Positions 8,396-16,762 of a DNA stretch of 64,000 nt are shown piece after piece. This DNA comes from Planctomycetaceae bacterium (GTDB lineage Bacteria; Planctomycetota; Phycisphaerae; UBA1845; UTPLA1): positions 3,100,001 to 3,164,000 of the forward strand of contig CP030884.1 in assembly GCA_006969385.1 (NCBI GenBank). Reading direction: 5' to 3'. The first letter of the stretch is position 1; every line of letters starts with the position of its first letter. A program made the translations under genes and the position numbers. Under the pieces are notes generated by a model that saw only the letters and a list, made by a program, of their open reading frames with translations, searched no databases and was not told the origin of the DNA.

Positions 8396-8599
8396 GCAGG
8401 TAAGTCTCGCGAGGGGAAGCAGGCAGGGCAGATCGTCTATCGAAGGGACGCGGGCAGGAAGTCTATTGAGAGGACCCAGCCACGTAGTCTTTCGAGGGGA
8501 TGCACGCAGGTAGTTTCTTGAGGAGACGTTAGGTAGGTCGCCTTTAAGCGGACGCAGGGAGGTAATCCATCGCGCAACATCGCAAGTTAGTCTTGTGAC
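8387..8599. repeat. Degenerate tandem repeat, about eight units of roughly 26 bases
   Basis: Units begin at about 8387, 8413, 8445, 8472, 8497, 8523, 8549 and 8575. Each follows a loose pattern ggGACGCaggcAGGTAgTctnncGAg. Unit length is 25-32 bases and identity is low, so this is an old, decaying array. The first unit grows directly out of the last REP-like palindrome. It is not a CRISPR because it has no constant repeat separated by unique spacers. Confidence 0.6.
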
Positions 8600-8633
8600 A
8601 TCGAATCGTGGCGATTCGGCATCGAGCCGCAAG

Positions 8634-9812
8634 TCACCCCGCGCGCGACAAGTGCATCGTCTGCAACAACCGATTCCGAATCAAGCGCTTCTCTTTGCGA
8701 GTCGGTTCCAGCTTGAGTGCCGCCTTCAGCTTGACCGTCGCTTCGTCTGGGCGGGCCGATTGCATCAGGGCGTCGGCCAGTTGCAAATGCCGCTGCACGG
8801 TCGGCTTGAGTTCGCACGCAAACTTTAAACAGTTGATCGACTCGACCGAGCGGCCGAGCATCGCGTGACCTTTGGCGGCGCGATCGTAGGCCTCGGCAAG
8901 GCACAGCGCTGGCACGCCACCGCTGGCGCGCACGGCTTGCTTCGCGTGATCGACAAATTTATCAAAGTCGCCCAGCGCATACAGGCTTTCGGCCCAAAGA
9001 TGATGGCAGCGCGCCGCATCTTCGCCGCCGACCAACGCCGCCGCCGATTGAAAGCGCTCGATAGCCACCGCATGAAAACCGGCACGGGCCCAAACCTGCC
9101 CGGCCATCAGCCATGCCGGTCCATGTTCGGGATCGACCTGCGTGGCTTTTTCCGCGTGAAACAGCGCCGACGCTCGCGGTGCCATCACCCATTCATGGTC
9201 GTCGGGATACACACAATCGACCAACATGCCGTCGCGCAGAATCGTGCCGGGCTTAAAACCCTCGGCGTCTTCCGGCTCGAAGCGCTCGCGGCGAATGCCG
9301 CGCAACACGTCTTCGGTGGCAGCCAGTGACTGCGCCCAAGCCACGTGCAACTCTGCAGATTCCAATCCCTTCAGGCTTGCTTGTCGAAAAGATTCGATCG
9401 CCAACGAATGTGCCGAGCCCGCTTGATACGCAATGCCCAACCAATAGTGATACTCGCCGTATTGCGGGCGGTTTTGAACCGCTTCGATCAGGTGCTTGCG
9501 CGCCTGCCGCGCATTGCCAAGTTGCAACAGCGCCCGGCCTTTCAGCACGAGCCGCTCTCCATCGGGCAGCAGCGGTCCCAATTCATCGATGCGCAGCAGC
9601 GCTTGCTGCGGTTGGTTTTGTTCGAGATCGTCGTAAACGCGGGCGATTTGACTGCGCGCCCGTTCGAGCAGGGCACCTCGGCGCGAGGGCGTCGCGCGTT
9701 TTTCCAATGCCGGTTGGCCCTGCGTGACCGAGTCATCCGCAAAAGCGGGCGCGGCCATCGTGCACAGGGCGGTAGCCAAAGCGAGAACCGGGCAAAACGT
9801 GCGAGATGTCAT
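8634..9812 (-). CDS. Secreted tetratricopeptide-repeat protein
   Basis: A 392-residue protein. An N-terminal signal peptide (FCPVLALATALCTMAAPAFA) is followed by TPR units: RIDELGPLLPDGERLVLKGRALLQLGN, GEYHYWLGIAYQ, PAWLMAGQVWARAGFHAVAIERF, LWAESLYALGDFDKFVDHAKQ and a C-terminal LQLADALMQSARPDEATVKLKAALKLEP. It is probably a periplasmic scaffold protein. ATG at 9812 is preceded by TTG at 9815 and an AGGAGG site at 9825-9830, so either codon may be used. It diverges from the VWA/ExbB/ExbD operon, which contains another TPR protein, and may share its promoter region. Confidence 0.8.
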   Translation of the reverse strand: MTSRTFCPVLALATALCTMAAPAFADDSVTQGQPALEKRATPSRRGALLERARSQIARVYDDLEQNQPQQALLRIDELGPLLPDGERLVLKGRALLQLGNARQARKHLIEAVQNRPQYGEYHYWLGIAYQAGSAHSLAIESFRQASLKGLESAELHVAWAQSLAATEDVLRGIRRERFEPEDAEGFKPGTILRDGMLVDCVYPDDHEWVMAPRASALFHAEKATQVDPEHGPAWLMAGQVWARAGFHAVAIERFQSAAALVGGEDAARCHHLWAESLYALGDFDKFVDHAKQAVRASGGVPALCLAEAYDRAAKGHAMLGRSVESINCLKFACELKPTVQRHLQLADALMQSARPDEATVKLKAALKLEPTRKEKRLIRNRLLQTMHLSRAG

Positions 9813-10110
9813 CAAAGCTCTACGCCTCCTCAAAATGGAGCGTACGACGAATGCAATGCGGGTTTCATCCCTGAGAACGCCGAGGTAACGGGTGCGTTAC
9901 CGTGGGTTGGCCTGCGGCGTTCGATGCGTTCCTTCGACGGCAGTGGATGCCGCCGGATGCTTCATGAGGGGGCGGGAGCCCCATCAATCTCCTCCGGCTA
10001 TCAACTTTAGCACAAGCAACAGCGGCAGGTCAAAAGGTTTTCGGAAGTCGAGGCGAAATGGTGCCGATTGCTAACCGATTAGAAGGTAAGGGGTTGTGCG
10101 TTCGGCCCGT
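9813..10110. other. Divergent intergenic region
   Basis: This gap separates the minus-strand TPR gene from the plus-strand operon and presumably holds promoters for both. Apart from the sigma-70-like site listed separately, no repeat, RNA or further promoter is recognisable. Confidence 0.5.
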
Positions 10111-10138
10111 TTGATCGGGCGGTCTGGGTGTCTATAAT
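10111..10138 (+). promoter_or_regulatory. Probable sigma-70 promoter of the VWA/ExbB/ExbD operon
   Basis: TTGATC at 10111-10116 and TATAAT at 10133-10138 are separated by 16 bases. The -10 box is perfect. It lies about 70 bases before the TTG start of the VWA gene. Confidence 0.65.
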
Positions 10139-10209
10139 GAGCCGTCAGCAAGGCTTCAGGGCCGATTGGGTCTTGCCAGCTCGACGCTCCCCCTTCAGGA
10201 GTCCCACCC

Positions 10210-11292
10210 TTGGTCTCTCGCATCGTTCAGCCTCGCAGTCCATCTTCGACCGCAGCGCCGAAGCGTTCCCGCGTGGTGATGACCACCAAATCGGAGGAAC
10301 GACCGCGTTCGGTCGCCGAGCGGATTCTCACCTTTTTAGGACCTTTCAGCCTTTCGCTGGTGATTCACGCCTGCCTGTTGATGATCCTCAGCTTGCTCAC
10401 GTGGGCGGTTGGTACGGCTGGTGCCGATTCACCCGGCGAATTCACGGCGCGATTGGTCGATTCAGCAACCCACGCCGGCCGCGGTTCGTTTGAGTTTCTC
10501 GGCGACGAAAACCTGATGCGTGAAGATGCCGCCGCCTCTGCGGATCGCATCAAGAATCTCGCCGAACTGCTGGAGCAGGACGACTCGCTCAAGATGGAGG
10601 CCGCCGCCAGCGGGTCGAGCGGCATTCAGGATGTCACCAGCGATTCGCTGCGCCGCGGCGATGTCACCGGCACACAAATGTTTGCCGGCGGTGGTGGTGG
10701 TGCGGCCAGCGGCGGCGTTGGGTCGGGTTCGTTGTCGGGCGGGGGGCCGGTCGGCGGCATGTGGGGCGTGGGTGCCGATCAGCATGCCGAATCGATTGTC
10801 TATGTCATGGACCGCAGCGGCTCGATGTCCGAAGCCATCGCCAATCTCAAATACGAACTCAAGAAAGCCATCGGCGAACTAACCGAAGAACAACGCTTCA
10901 ACGTGTTCTGGTTCAACGATGAAAAGCGACCGCAACGTTGGGCGAATACGCTGATGCCCGCCACGATTGAGAACAAGCGCGACGCTTTCAGGGCTATCGA
11001 CGAAGTGGTGCCCGAAGGTAAGACCGACCCGATCCCCGCGGTGACGGGCGCGTTAAAGTATCGCGGTCTCGATGTGATGTTTCTGCTATCGGATGGCGAC
11101 TTTGGTGAGCAAAACCTTGATGTGTTGGAGTCCATTCGCGAAGCCAATCGCGGTAAGGGCACCATCATCAATACGATTTTGTTTTTGGGACAGGGCTATT
11201 ACATGGGCACCGGCGAGAACGTGCTGCAACGCATCGCACGCGAAAACGGCGGCACCTACAAGCACGTAACGGCTGACGACTTTCGCCGGTAA
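10210..11292 (+). CDS. VWA-domain protein with TonB-like transmembrane anchor
   Basis: A 360-residue protein with a short cytoplasmic N-terminus and one membrane helix (about residues 44-66). Inside the helix is S49-LVI-H53, the SxxxH spacing that TonB uses to couple to ExbB/ExbD. A periplasmic linker follows, with a glycine-rich stretch at about 156-182. Then comes a von Willebrand A domain with the metal-binding MIDAS motif DRSGSMS (about 201), TDPIPAV and FLLSDGDFG. The next genes encode ExbB and two ExbDs, so this protein is the likely energised partner; that is inference. TTG at 10210 is chosen for its AGGAG site eight bases upstream; ATG at 10279 is the alternative and keeps the helix. 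Confidence 0.85.
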   Translation: MVSRIVQPRSPSSTAAPKRSRVVMTTKSEERPRSVAERILTFLGPFSLSLVIHACLLMILSLLTWAVGTAGADSPGEFTARLVDSATHAGRGSFEFLGDENLMREDAAASADRIKNLAELLEQDDSLKMEAAASGSSGIQDVTSDSLRRGDVTGTQMFAGGGGGAASGGVGSGSLSGGGPVGGMWGVGADQHAESIVYVMDRSGSMSEAIANLKYELKKAIGELTEEQRFNVFWFNDEKRPQRWANTLMPATIENKRDAFRAIDEVVPEGKTDPIPAVTGALKYRGLDVMFLLSDGDFGEQNLDVLESIREANRGKGTIINTILFLGQGYYMGTGENVLQRIARENGGTYKHVTADDFRR

Positions 11293-11347
11293 ACTGCCGG
11301 TCCAAACTTTCAAACACAACTAGCACGACCACGGGAGAGAACCGCGG

Positions 11348-12145
11348 GTGATAAATCGAAAAAGCTATATTAAAAACTGCTTCGCGGTTGGCGTCGTCAT
11401 GTTGCTCGCGCGCCCGGTATGGGCCCAAGCAGATGGCGCGGGCGGTGCCGAAGCGACGACCACGACCGTGACGTCGTTCCTCGATGTTGTGATTCAAGGC
11501 ATCGGCTACATCGGCCCGGTGATTCTGTTGCTGTCGATCGCGATGGCCTATCTCGTCATCGAACACTTCTGGACCATTCGCACCAGCACGATGAACAACG
11601 AGGCCGAGATCCGCGAAACGCGCGACCTCATCGAGAATCGCAAGTTTCGCGAATGCGTTAAAGCCGTTTCGGATAGTCGCTCGATGTTCGGCGACGTTCT
11701 CACCATTGGCCTGCGCCACGGTCGGCACGGTTTCGAGGCCATGCAGGAAGCTGTTGAAGAGCGCGCTAACGCCTGGCGCAGCCGTTTGTTTCGTAAGGTC
11801 GAACTACTCAACATCATCGGTAACATCAGTCCGCTGCTCGGGCTGCTCGGTACGGTGACCGGCATGATTCAGGCGTTTGGTCAGATGCAGGCCACGCAAG
11901 GCGCTTACGGGCCGGAAGAGTTAGCCGGTGGTATCAGTTTGGCGCTGGTGAGTACGTTTCTTGGTCTGATCGTCGCCATCTTCGCGCTGTTCTTTTTCGG
12001 CATCTGTCGCAATCGTGTGGATTCGATGACCGTCGCGGCGCAGGCCGCCGTTATCGATACGTTGGAATATTTCCGACCGTCGCCGCAGTCGGTGGTGCCG
12101 GGCACGGGCAGTGCCAAGCGCGAAACTGCGGGCGCCGACGCGTAA
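11348..12145 (+). CDS. exbB: ExbB/TolQ/MotA-family proton channel protein
   Basis: A 265-residue inner-membrane protein. After an N-terminal signal-like segment (FAVGVVMLLARPVWAQA) it has the three-helix plan of ExbB/TolQ. The first helix is around residues 48-72, followed by a long cytoplasmic loop with the conserved LLNIIGNISPLLGLLGTVTGM, and a final helix pair (LAGGISLALVSTFLGLIVAIFALFFF). Such proteins form the pentameric channel that uses the proton motive force to drive TonB, TolA or related partners. GTG at 11348 follows GGGAGAGA. It lies 55 bases after the VWA gene and 30 before the first exbD. The N-terminal cleavable segment is typical of delta-proteobacterial and planctomycete forms. 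Confidence 0.9.
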   Translation: MINRKSYIKNCFAVGVVMLLARPVWAQADGAGGAEATTTTVTSFLDVVIQGIGYIGPVILLLSIAMAYLVIEHFWTIRTSTMNNEAEIRETRDLIENRKFRECVKAVSDSRSMFGDVLTIGLRHGRHGFEAMQEAVEERANAWRSRLFRKVELLNIIGNISPLLGLLGTVTGMIQAFGQMQATQGAYGPEELAGGISLALVSTFLGLIVAIFALFFFGICRNRVDSMTVAAQAAVIDTLEYFRPSPQSVVPGTGSAKRETAGADA

Positions 12146-12175
12146 CCCGATTTGAACAACGGTTAAGGAACCCCC

Positions 12176-12646
12176 TTGGGCCGCAAGCGATCGAACCATT
12201 CCGGCGTTCCCGACGCAACGCCCATCGCGCTCAACTTGGCGCCGATGGTCGACGTCACCATGTGCCTGTTGGTGTTTTTTATTCTCGCGACACGTCTGGT
12301 CGAGCGCGAAACGAGCGCCAAGATCGATTTGCCCGTGGCACGCTCGGCGTTGGAAGTTGACAAACAGGATCTCGGCAGTCGCTTTGTGATCAACATTCAA
12401 GACGGCGAGATGTCCGGCGTCGACGGCCCGGTGTATATCGTTGATGAAAAGCAGCTCTCCCTCGACGAAGTCATGGCTCGGCTCGCCAAACAGAAATCGC
12501 TCATTCCCGATATCAACTGCGTCATTCGCGGCGACAAACATCTGCCCTACAAATACGTGCAAAAAGTCATGGCCAATTGCGCCGGGCTCGGCGTGACCAA
12601 GGTCACCTTCAGCGCAATTCCGCGCAGCCAGGGAGGGCCGGGATGA
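12176..12646 (+). CDS. exbD: ExbD/TolR-family protein (first copy)
   Basis: A 156-residue single-pass protein with the ExbD membrane helix LAPMVDVTMCLLVFFILATRLVE, including the conserved aspartate in MVDV thought to carry protons. A periplasmic domain follows (VIRGDKHLPYKYVQKVMANCAGLGVTKVTFSA), the usual ExbD ending. It pairs with the ExbB upstream. The start is TTG at 12176 behind AAGGA. Its stop overlaps the start of the second exbD (ATGA), so the two are translationally coupled. Confidence 0.9.
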   Translation: MGRKRSNHSGVPDATPIALNLAPMVDVTMCLLVFFILATRLVERETSAKIDLPVARSALEVDKQDLGSRFVINIQDGEMSGVDGPVYIVDEKQLSLDEVMARLAKQKSLIPDINCVIRGDKHLPYKYVQKVMANCAGLGVTKVTFSAIPRSQGGPG

Positions 12647-13104
12647 GTTCGCGCGTTTTGCCGCCAACCCGATCGTATGCGCCCAATCTCGCACCCATGG
12701 TCGATGTGACCATGGTGATTTTGATTTTCTTCATGCTCGGCGCGCGGCTGGTGGTCGAAGAAGGCGCGCTGCCGACGGAACTGCCTTCGCAAGTCGGCCC
12801 CGGTGGCGGTAGCAGCATCACCATCATTCCGACCGTGCGTATCACGCTGATCGAAACCGCCCAAGGCGGCTGTCAGATTTTTCTGATGGGTTCGGAAATC
12901 CCCGGTACGTCGTTCACGACGTTGCAGTCGATTCTGAAGCAACGCATCGATGAAGGTGCCAACGCGGAAGGGCGGGTGCTCATCGAAGCGGGGCCCGATG
13001 TGGAATACCAATACGTCGTCTCCGCGATGGATGCCTGCGTCGGCAGCGGCTTTCAGAACATTCGCTTTGCCGTCAGCGGCATCAGCGGGCAAGGTTCGCC
13101 GTGA
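12643..13104 (+). CDS. exbD: ExbD/TolR-family protein (second copy)
   Basis: A 153-residue paralogue of the preceding ExbD, with helix LAPMVDVTMVILIFFMLGARLVV and the same key aspartate. The periplasmic part differs, with an insertion of about 20 residues (PGGGSSITIIPTVRITLIE) and the ending VVSAMDACVGSGFQNIRFAVSG. Two different ExbDs beside one ExbB suggest a heteromeric ExbD pair in the channel. ATG at 12643 overlaps the previous stop, and its own stop overlaps the GTG of the next gene. Confidence 0.9.
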   Translation: MSSRVLPPTRSYAPNLAPMVDVTMVILIFFMLGARLVVEEGALPTELPSQVGPGGGSSITIIPTVRITLIETAQGGCQIFLMGSEIPGTSFTTLQSILKQRIDEGANAEGRVLIEAGPDVEYQYVVSAMDACVGSGFQNIRFAVSGISGQGSP

Positions 13105-15758
13105 TACGTTGTATGCAAACCAATCTCATGCAGGCGTGTTCGCGAATTCGATGCCTCATGGCGTCGGTCTTTCTCTGTTGCGCCGTAGCCGCGACCGTCG
13201 CGTTCGCTGCCGACGATTCGCTCAGTAGTGACGAGCGCATTCTCGTCGCCAATCTCGTCGAACGCGGCATGCCCGAACTGTTGGAGCCACTACTCGCGGA
13301 TAAGTCGCCGCTGTTGCGCATTCACTACACCCGTGCCTGTCGTACGGCGGCAGCAAAGGAAACCGACGCCGTCGCCCGAGCCGCGCTGCAGGACGACGCC
13401 GAACGCTTTTACGAACGACTCGTCGCGCTGGCCATCGAGGTCTATGAAAAGAGCAACGACGCCACCGACCGCTTTCGCGTCGCCGAATGGCAGGTCGAGT
13501 TTGGCGACTTCCTTCTCCGCGATCGCGCCGGTCGCCATCTAGACCGTTACGAATTGACGTGCGGCCTCGACTTCGAACGCGACACGGTGCTAGCCATCCT
13601 GCGCCGCTCAGCCGACGCCTATGCCGCAGGTGGAACGATCATCGACGAGATGGCGTTGGCCGCCAAGGTCGCCAACAACGACGAGTTCTTATTGACAGGC
13701 TTGGCGGGCCGAATCGAACCGCTCGCCGAGCGGCAGCGCCTTAACGAAGCGTGGTGCGCGCTGTATATCGCCATGCTATCACCGGCGGATACACCCGACC
13801 GCGAACGATGGCTTGGCGATGCGCTAACCGAGTTCGACGTGATCGTCACGAATCGCTCGACGTCGGCGCTGAAATACAACGCGCTGCTCGGCTTGGGATT
13901 GTCGCTGCGCGAACGCGGCCGCTACGAATACGCTAACACGACGTTTGAACAAGTGAGTAAGTCCACTCAAGGCCAAGGGCTCACGTTGCGCGCATTGTAC
14001 GAACGGGCCAAATGTAGCTGGCTCGATGGTCGTTACCGTGAAGCTCGCGACCAGTTGCGGCAAATCGCGTCCGTGGAACTCACGACCGAGTCGCGCTTCT
14101 ACGTGCAACTCGCCGATTTGGCATTCGCCTATACCTACATCCACGATGCCCGCCGACCGAACACCTCGGAAGATCGCAAGCGACAACTTGAAGGTGAGGC
14201 GGAACAGCATTTGGTAAACTTGGCCAAACGCGGCGGCGCATGGCCCGATTTGGTGCGACCGTACTTGCGCGTGTTCGGGCGCGAAAAGCGCGAGCTGAAG
14301 GACCTCAACGATCTCGAACTCTCGCTCGCCGCCACACGCATGATGGAAAGCGAGCAATTCGACGAGGCTGCCCGCGCGTGGCAGTTGCTGCTCGACCGAA
14401 GCCCGACGGGTGAAGAGCGGCATCGCGGTCGGTTCAATCTGGCCGTCTGTTACTATCAGTCGGGCAAGCTTCGACCGGCGGCGGAAATCTTTCTCGACGA
14501 AGCGGGGCGCGACGCGGACGAAGTGATCGTCGATCGCATTTACGAATACGCCTATAGCGCATGGAAGCAACTCGCGGCACAGTCGGCGGCGCCTGCGGAT
14601 TATCTCGAACTGGCCCGCGCCGCCGAACTGCTGAGTCGTCGCCAGCCCGATCATTCTTTGGCCGTGGCCGCACAGTGGGTGGCGGCGTTGGCGTTAGACG
14701 AGGCCGGTCATTCCGAATCGGCGCGCACGGCTTACGAACGCATTGACGAATCGTCGCCGTACTACGCCGAAGCGCGGCGCAACATCGCGCGCAGCAAGCA
14801 GCGCGCCTACGACACGCTACTCGAAGATACGGCCGTTGTGCTGCGCAATCGTGCTGCGCGCGAGGCCAGCGAAGCGTGGCAAAACTTCGCTAGCTTTTGC
14901 GGTAAACAATTGGCGCAAGCCGACGGCTTGGATGCGAAAGAACGCCAAAAGCTGGAGGCCTGGCGCGACGATGCCGTGATCGCCGCCGCGCAATTGCTCG
15001 CCAGCGAAGATACGCGCGATTTTGAGGGTGCGCTGGCCTTGCTCGAACTGATGCCGCGCGACGCCCGTGCGTTGGGGCTGCGCATTCGTTGCCTGCAGGC
15101 GTTGGGGCGATCCAAAGATGCGCGGCAAGCTTTGCAGGATTTCGTCGAAGGCGGGGTCGACGCCAATCTCGGGTCGATCCTCTTGCAGATGTCGGCAGAG
15201 ATGCAGGCCGAAATCCTCAAGCTCAGCCGCTACGGCCGCGACAGCGAAGCGCGCGAATTGGCCGGGCAGACGATACCCACACTGCGTTATCTGATTCGCT
15301 GGCTCGAGCGCAGCCCGTCGCACAAACAGCACGTACCCGTCGCACAGTTGGCACTTATCGATACGTTGCTTTACGCCGAAAAGCTGGATGAAGCCCGCGC
15401 GCTGCTAGACGACCTGATCGAGCAAAGCCCCAATTCGGGCAGCTACCTGCGCCGCGCCGCCCAATTGCGCGAACGCATGGCCAAGCGCGCCGATGGTGCC
15501 GATGCCGAGCGCTTGCGCGACGAGGCGGAAGGTTTATGGCAACGCCTGCTCGAAGATCAGTCGCTGCGAACCGCCGCGCCGGCTGTCTATTGGGAAGCGC
15601 GTTATCACTGGCTGTCACATCAACTGCGGCACAACAAGGCAGCCGAGGTATTGAAAGGCATCCGGTCGGAAAAAGCGTGGTACCCCGACTTGGGCGGCCC
15701 GCCTTGGCAAGGTCGCTTGCTTGAGTTGGAAGCCAAAGCCGCGCGGATGGCAGAGTAG
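13101..15758 (+). CDS. Large periplasmic TPR-repeat protein
   Basis: An 885-residue protein with a signal peptide (CLMASVFLCCAVAATVAFA) and helical repeats throughout. TPR-like units include ALLGLGLSLRERGRYEYANTTFEQV, ALYERAKCSWLDGRYREARDQLRQI, RFNLAVCYYQSGKLRPAAEIF, ALALDEAGHSESARTAYERI and LIDTLLYAEKLDEARALLDDLI. It could act as a scaffold in the periplasm for the ExbB/ExbD/VWA machine, comparable in role to CpoB/YbgF beside Tol; that is inference from position. GTG at 13101 overlaps the stop of the second exbD (GTGA), indicating translational coupling. Confidence 0.8.
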   Translation: MIRCMQTNLMQACSRIRCLMASVFLCCAVAATVAFAADDSLSSDERILVANLVERGMPELLEPLLADKSPLLRIHYTRACRTAAAKETDAVARAALQDDAERFYERLVALAIEVYEKSNDATDRFRVAEWQVEFGDFLLRDRAGRHLDRYELTCGLDFERDTVLAILRRSADAYAAGGTIIDEMALAAKVANNDEFLLTGLAGRIEPLAERQRLNEAWCALYIAMLSPADTPDRERWLGDALTEFDVIVTNRSTSALKYNALLGLGLSLRERGRYEYANTTFEQVSKSTQGQGLTLRALYERAKCSWLDGRYREARDQLRQIASVELTTESRFYVQLADLAFAYTYIHDARRPNTSEDRKRQLEGEAEQHLVNLAKRGGAWPDLVRPYLRVFGREKRELKDLNDLELSLAATRMMESEQFDEAARAWQLLLDRSPTGEERHRGRFNLAVCYYQSGKLRPAAEIFLDEAGRDADEVIVDRIYEYAYSAWKQLAAQSAAPADYLELARAAELLSRRQPDHSLAVAAQWVAALALDEAGHSESARTAYERIDESSPYYAEARRNIARSKQRAYDTLLEDTAVVLRNRAAREASEAWQNFASFCGKQLAQADGLDAKERQKLEAWRDDAVIAAAQLLASEDTRDFEGALALLELMPRDARALGLRIRCLQALGRSKDARQALQDFVEGGVDANLGSILLQMSAEMQAEILKLSRYGRDSEARELAGQTIPTLRYLIRWLERSPSHKQHVPVAQLALIDTLLYAEKLDEARALLDDLIEQSPNSGSYLRRAAQLRERMAKRADGADAERLRDEAEGLWQRLLEDQSLRTAAPAVYWEARYHWLSHQLRHNKAAEVLKGIRSEKAWYPDLGGPPWQGRLLELEAKAARMAE

Positions 15759-15765
15759 CGTATCA

Positions 15766-16650
15766 ATGGTTGCTCAGCGGAAAACGCTAACGCATGTGCA
15801 TGTTGGTATGAATCTCTTTGCGCCATTTCGAAACATTCGCGGCGTGAGATGGCGAGCCTTTATCCAATTTATTTTGCCGTTGGCGTTACTCCTTTTGCTT
15901 CCGACTCGCGCAAGCGCAAATGACGACACGCCCTCCGCACAAGCCGAAGTCCTCGCCGAAGGCCGACGCATCCTTGCCAGCATCGAAGATTACACCTTCA
16001 CGTTCGACCATCCCGGTTTCTATTGGATGTGCGGCGCGTTGCGGTCCTATCCAGATATCTTTGACGACGATACCTGCGCGGCTGAAACCACACCTTGGCA
16101 GTACCTGCTCGAACGCCCGAGCGACTACCGCGGTCGGCAGGTTTGTATCGAAGGCGTGATCTTGCAAGTGAAAGACGCATTTCGCATCGCCGATCGCCCC
16201 GAGTTGGGCACGCTCTATCAAATCGAATTAGGGCAATCCGGCAGCAACGCCGTCGCTACCATCGTTCTCACCGAAAAACCACCCACTTCCAGCCGCAAAT
16301 CGCACATCCGATTGCCCGCGCTGTTCATCAAGGCGCGTCGCTTTCGCGCGGCCGATGGCGGCGAAGGGGCGGGGCCGTTGTTGGTGGGGCGTTCGTTCGA
16401 GATCGTGAAAGCGGCGTCCGCTGGATCGTCACAAGTCGGTAACGAGTCGGAGCGTATCTCGACCACAACTCTCCTCGTGTGGTTAGCCGGCAGCACGTTG
16501 ATCATGGCGTTTGTATTCGCGGCACTACGGCGCGGATTGGGCCAACGATCGGACGCAACGCCGCTTCCGGCTGCATCGACTCGACGGGATGAGGGCGTCA
16601 CCGGCACCGCCGAAGATTTCGAATGGCTCGACAAGTCCGACGATAGCTAA
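15766..16650 (+). CDS. Hypothetical envelope protein with C-terminal membrane helix
   Basis: A 294-residue protein of no recognised family. A signal segment (FIQFILPLALLLLLPTRASA, about residues 35-55) precedes a periplasmic domain with four cysteines (MCGALRSYPDIFDDDTCAA; QVCIEGVILQVK). The part QVCIEGVILQV...TLYQIELG looks like a small beta-barrel of OB type. A membrane helix (LLVWLAGSTLIMAFVFAAL, about 240-262) and an acidic cytoplasmic tail follow. ATG at 15766 lies 7 bases after the previous stop; ATG at 15808 is an alternative. Its place in the ExbB/ExbD operon suggests an accessory role. Confidence 0.6.
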   Translation: MVAQRKTLTHVHVGMNLFAPFRNIRGVRWRAFIQFILPLALLLLLPTRASANDDTPSAQAEVLAEGRRILASIEDYTFTFDHPGFYWMCGALRSYPDIFDDDTCAAETTPWQYLLERPSDYRGRQVCIEGVILQVKDAFRIADRPELGTLYQIELGQSGSNAVATIVLTEKPPTSSRKSHIRLPALFIKARRFRAADGGEGAGPLLVGRSFEIVKAASAGSSQVGNESERISTTTLLVWLAGSTLIMAFVFAALRRGLGQRSDATPLPAASTRRDEGVTGTAEDFEWLDKSDDS

Positions 16651-16762
16651 GGTGACCCCGTCGGATCTGCACCGGCGGTATCTCACCGCGATCTGCTTTG
16701 TGTTAAACTCAAAGCTGCTAATTGAACATCACCCTTCGAACCCATTGGTCGAAAGGCCGGAT

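Noticed and set aside
8387..8599. Possible CRISPR array
   Set aside because: Units are contiguous and diverged, with no constant repeat separated by unique spacers, and no cas gene is near.
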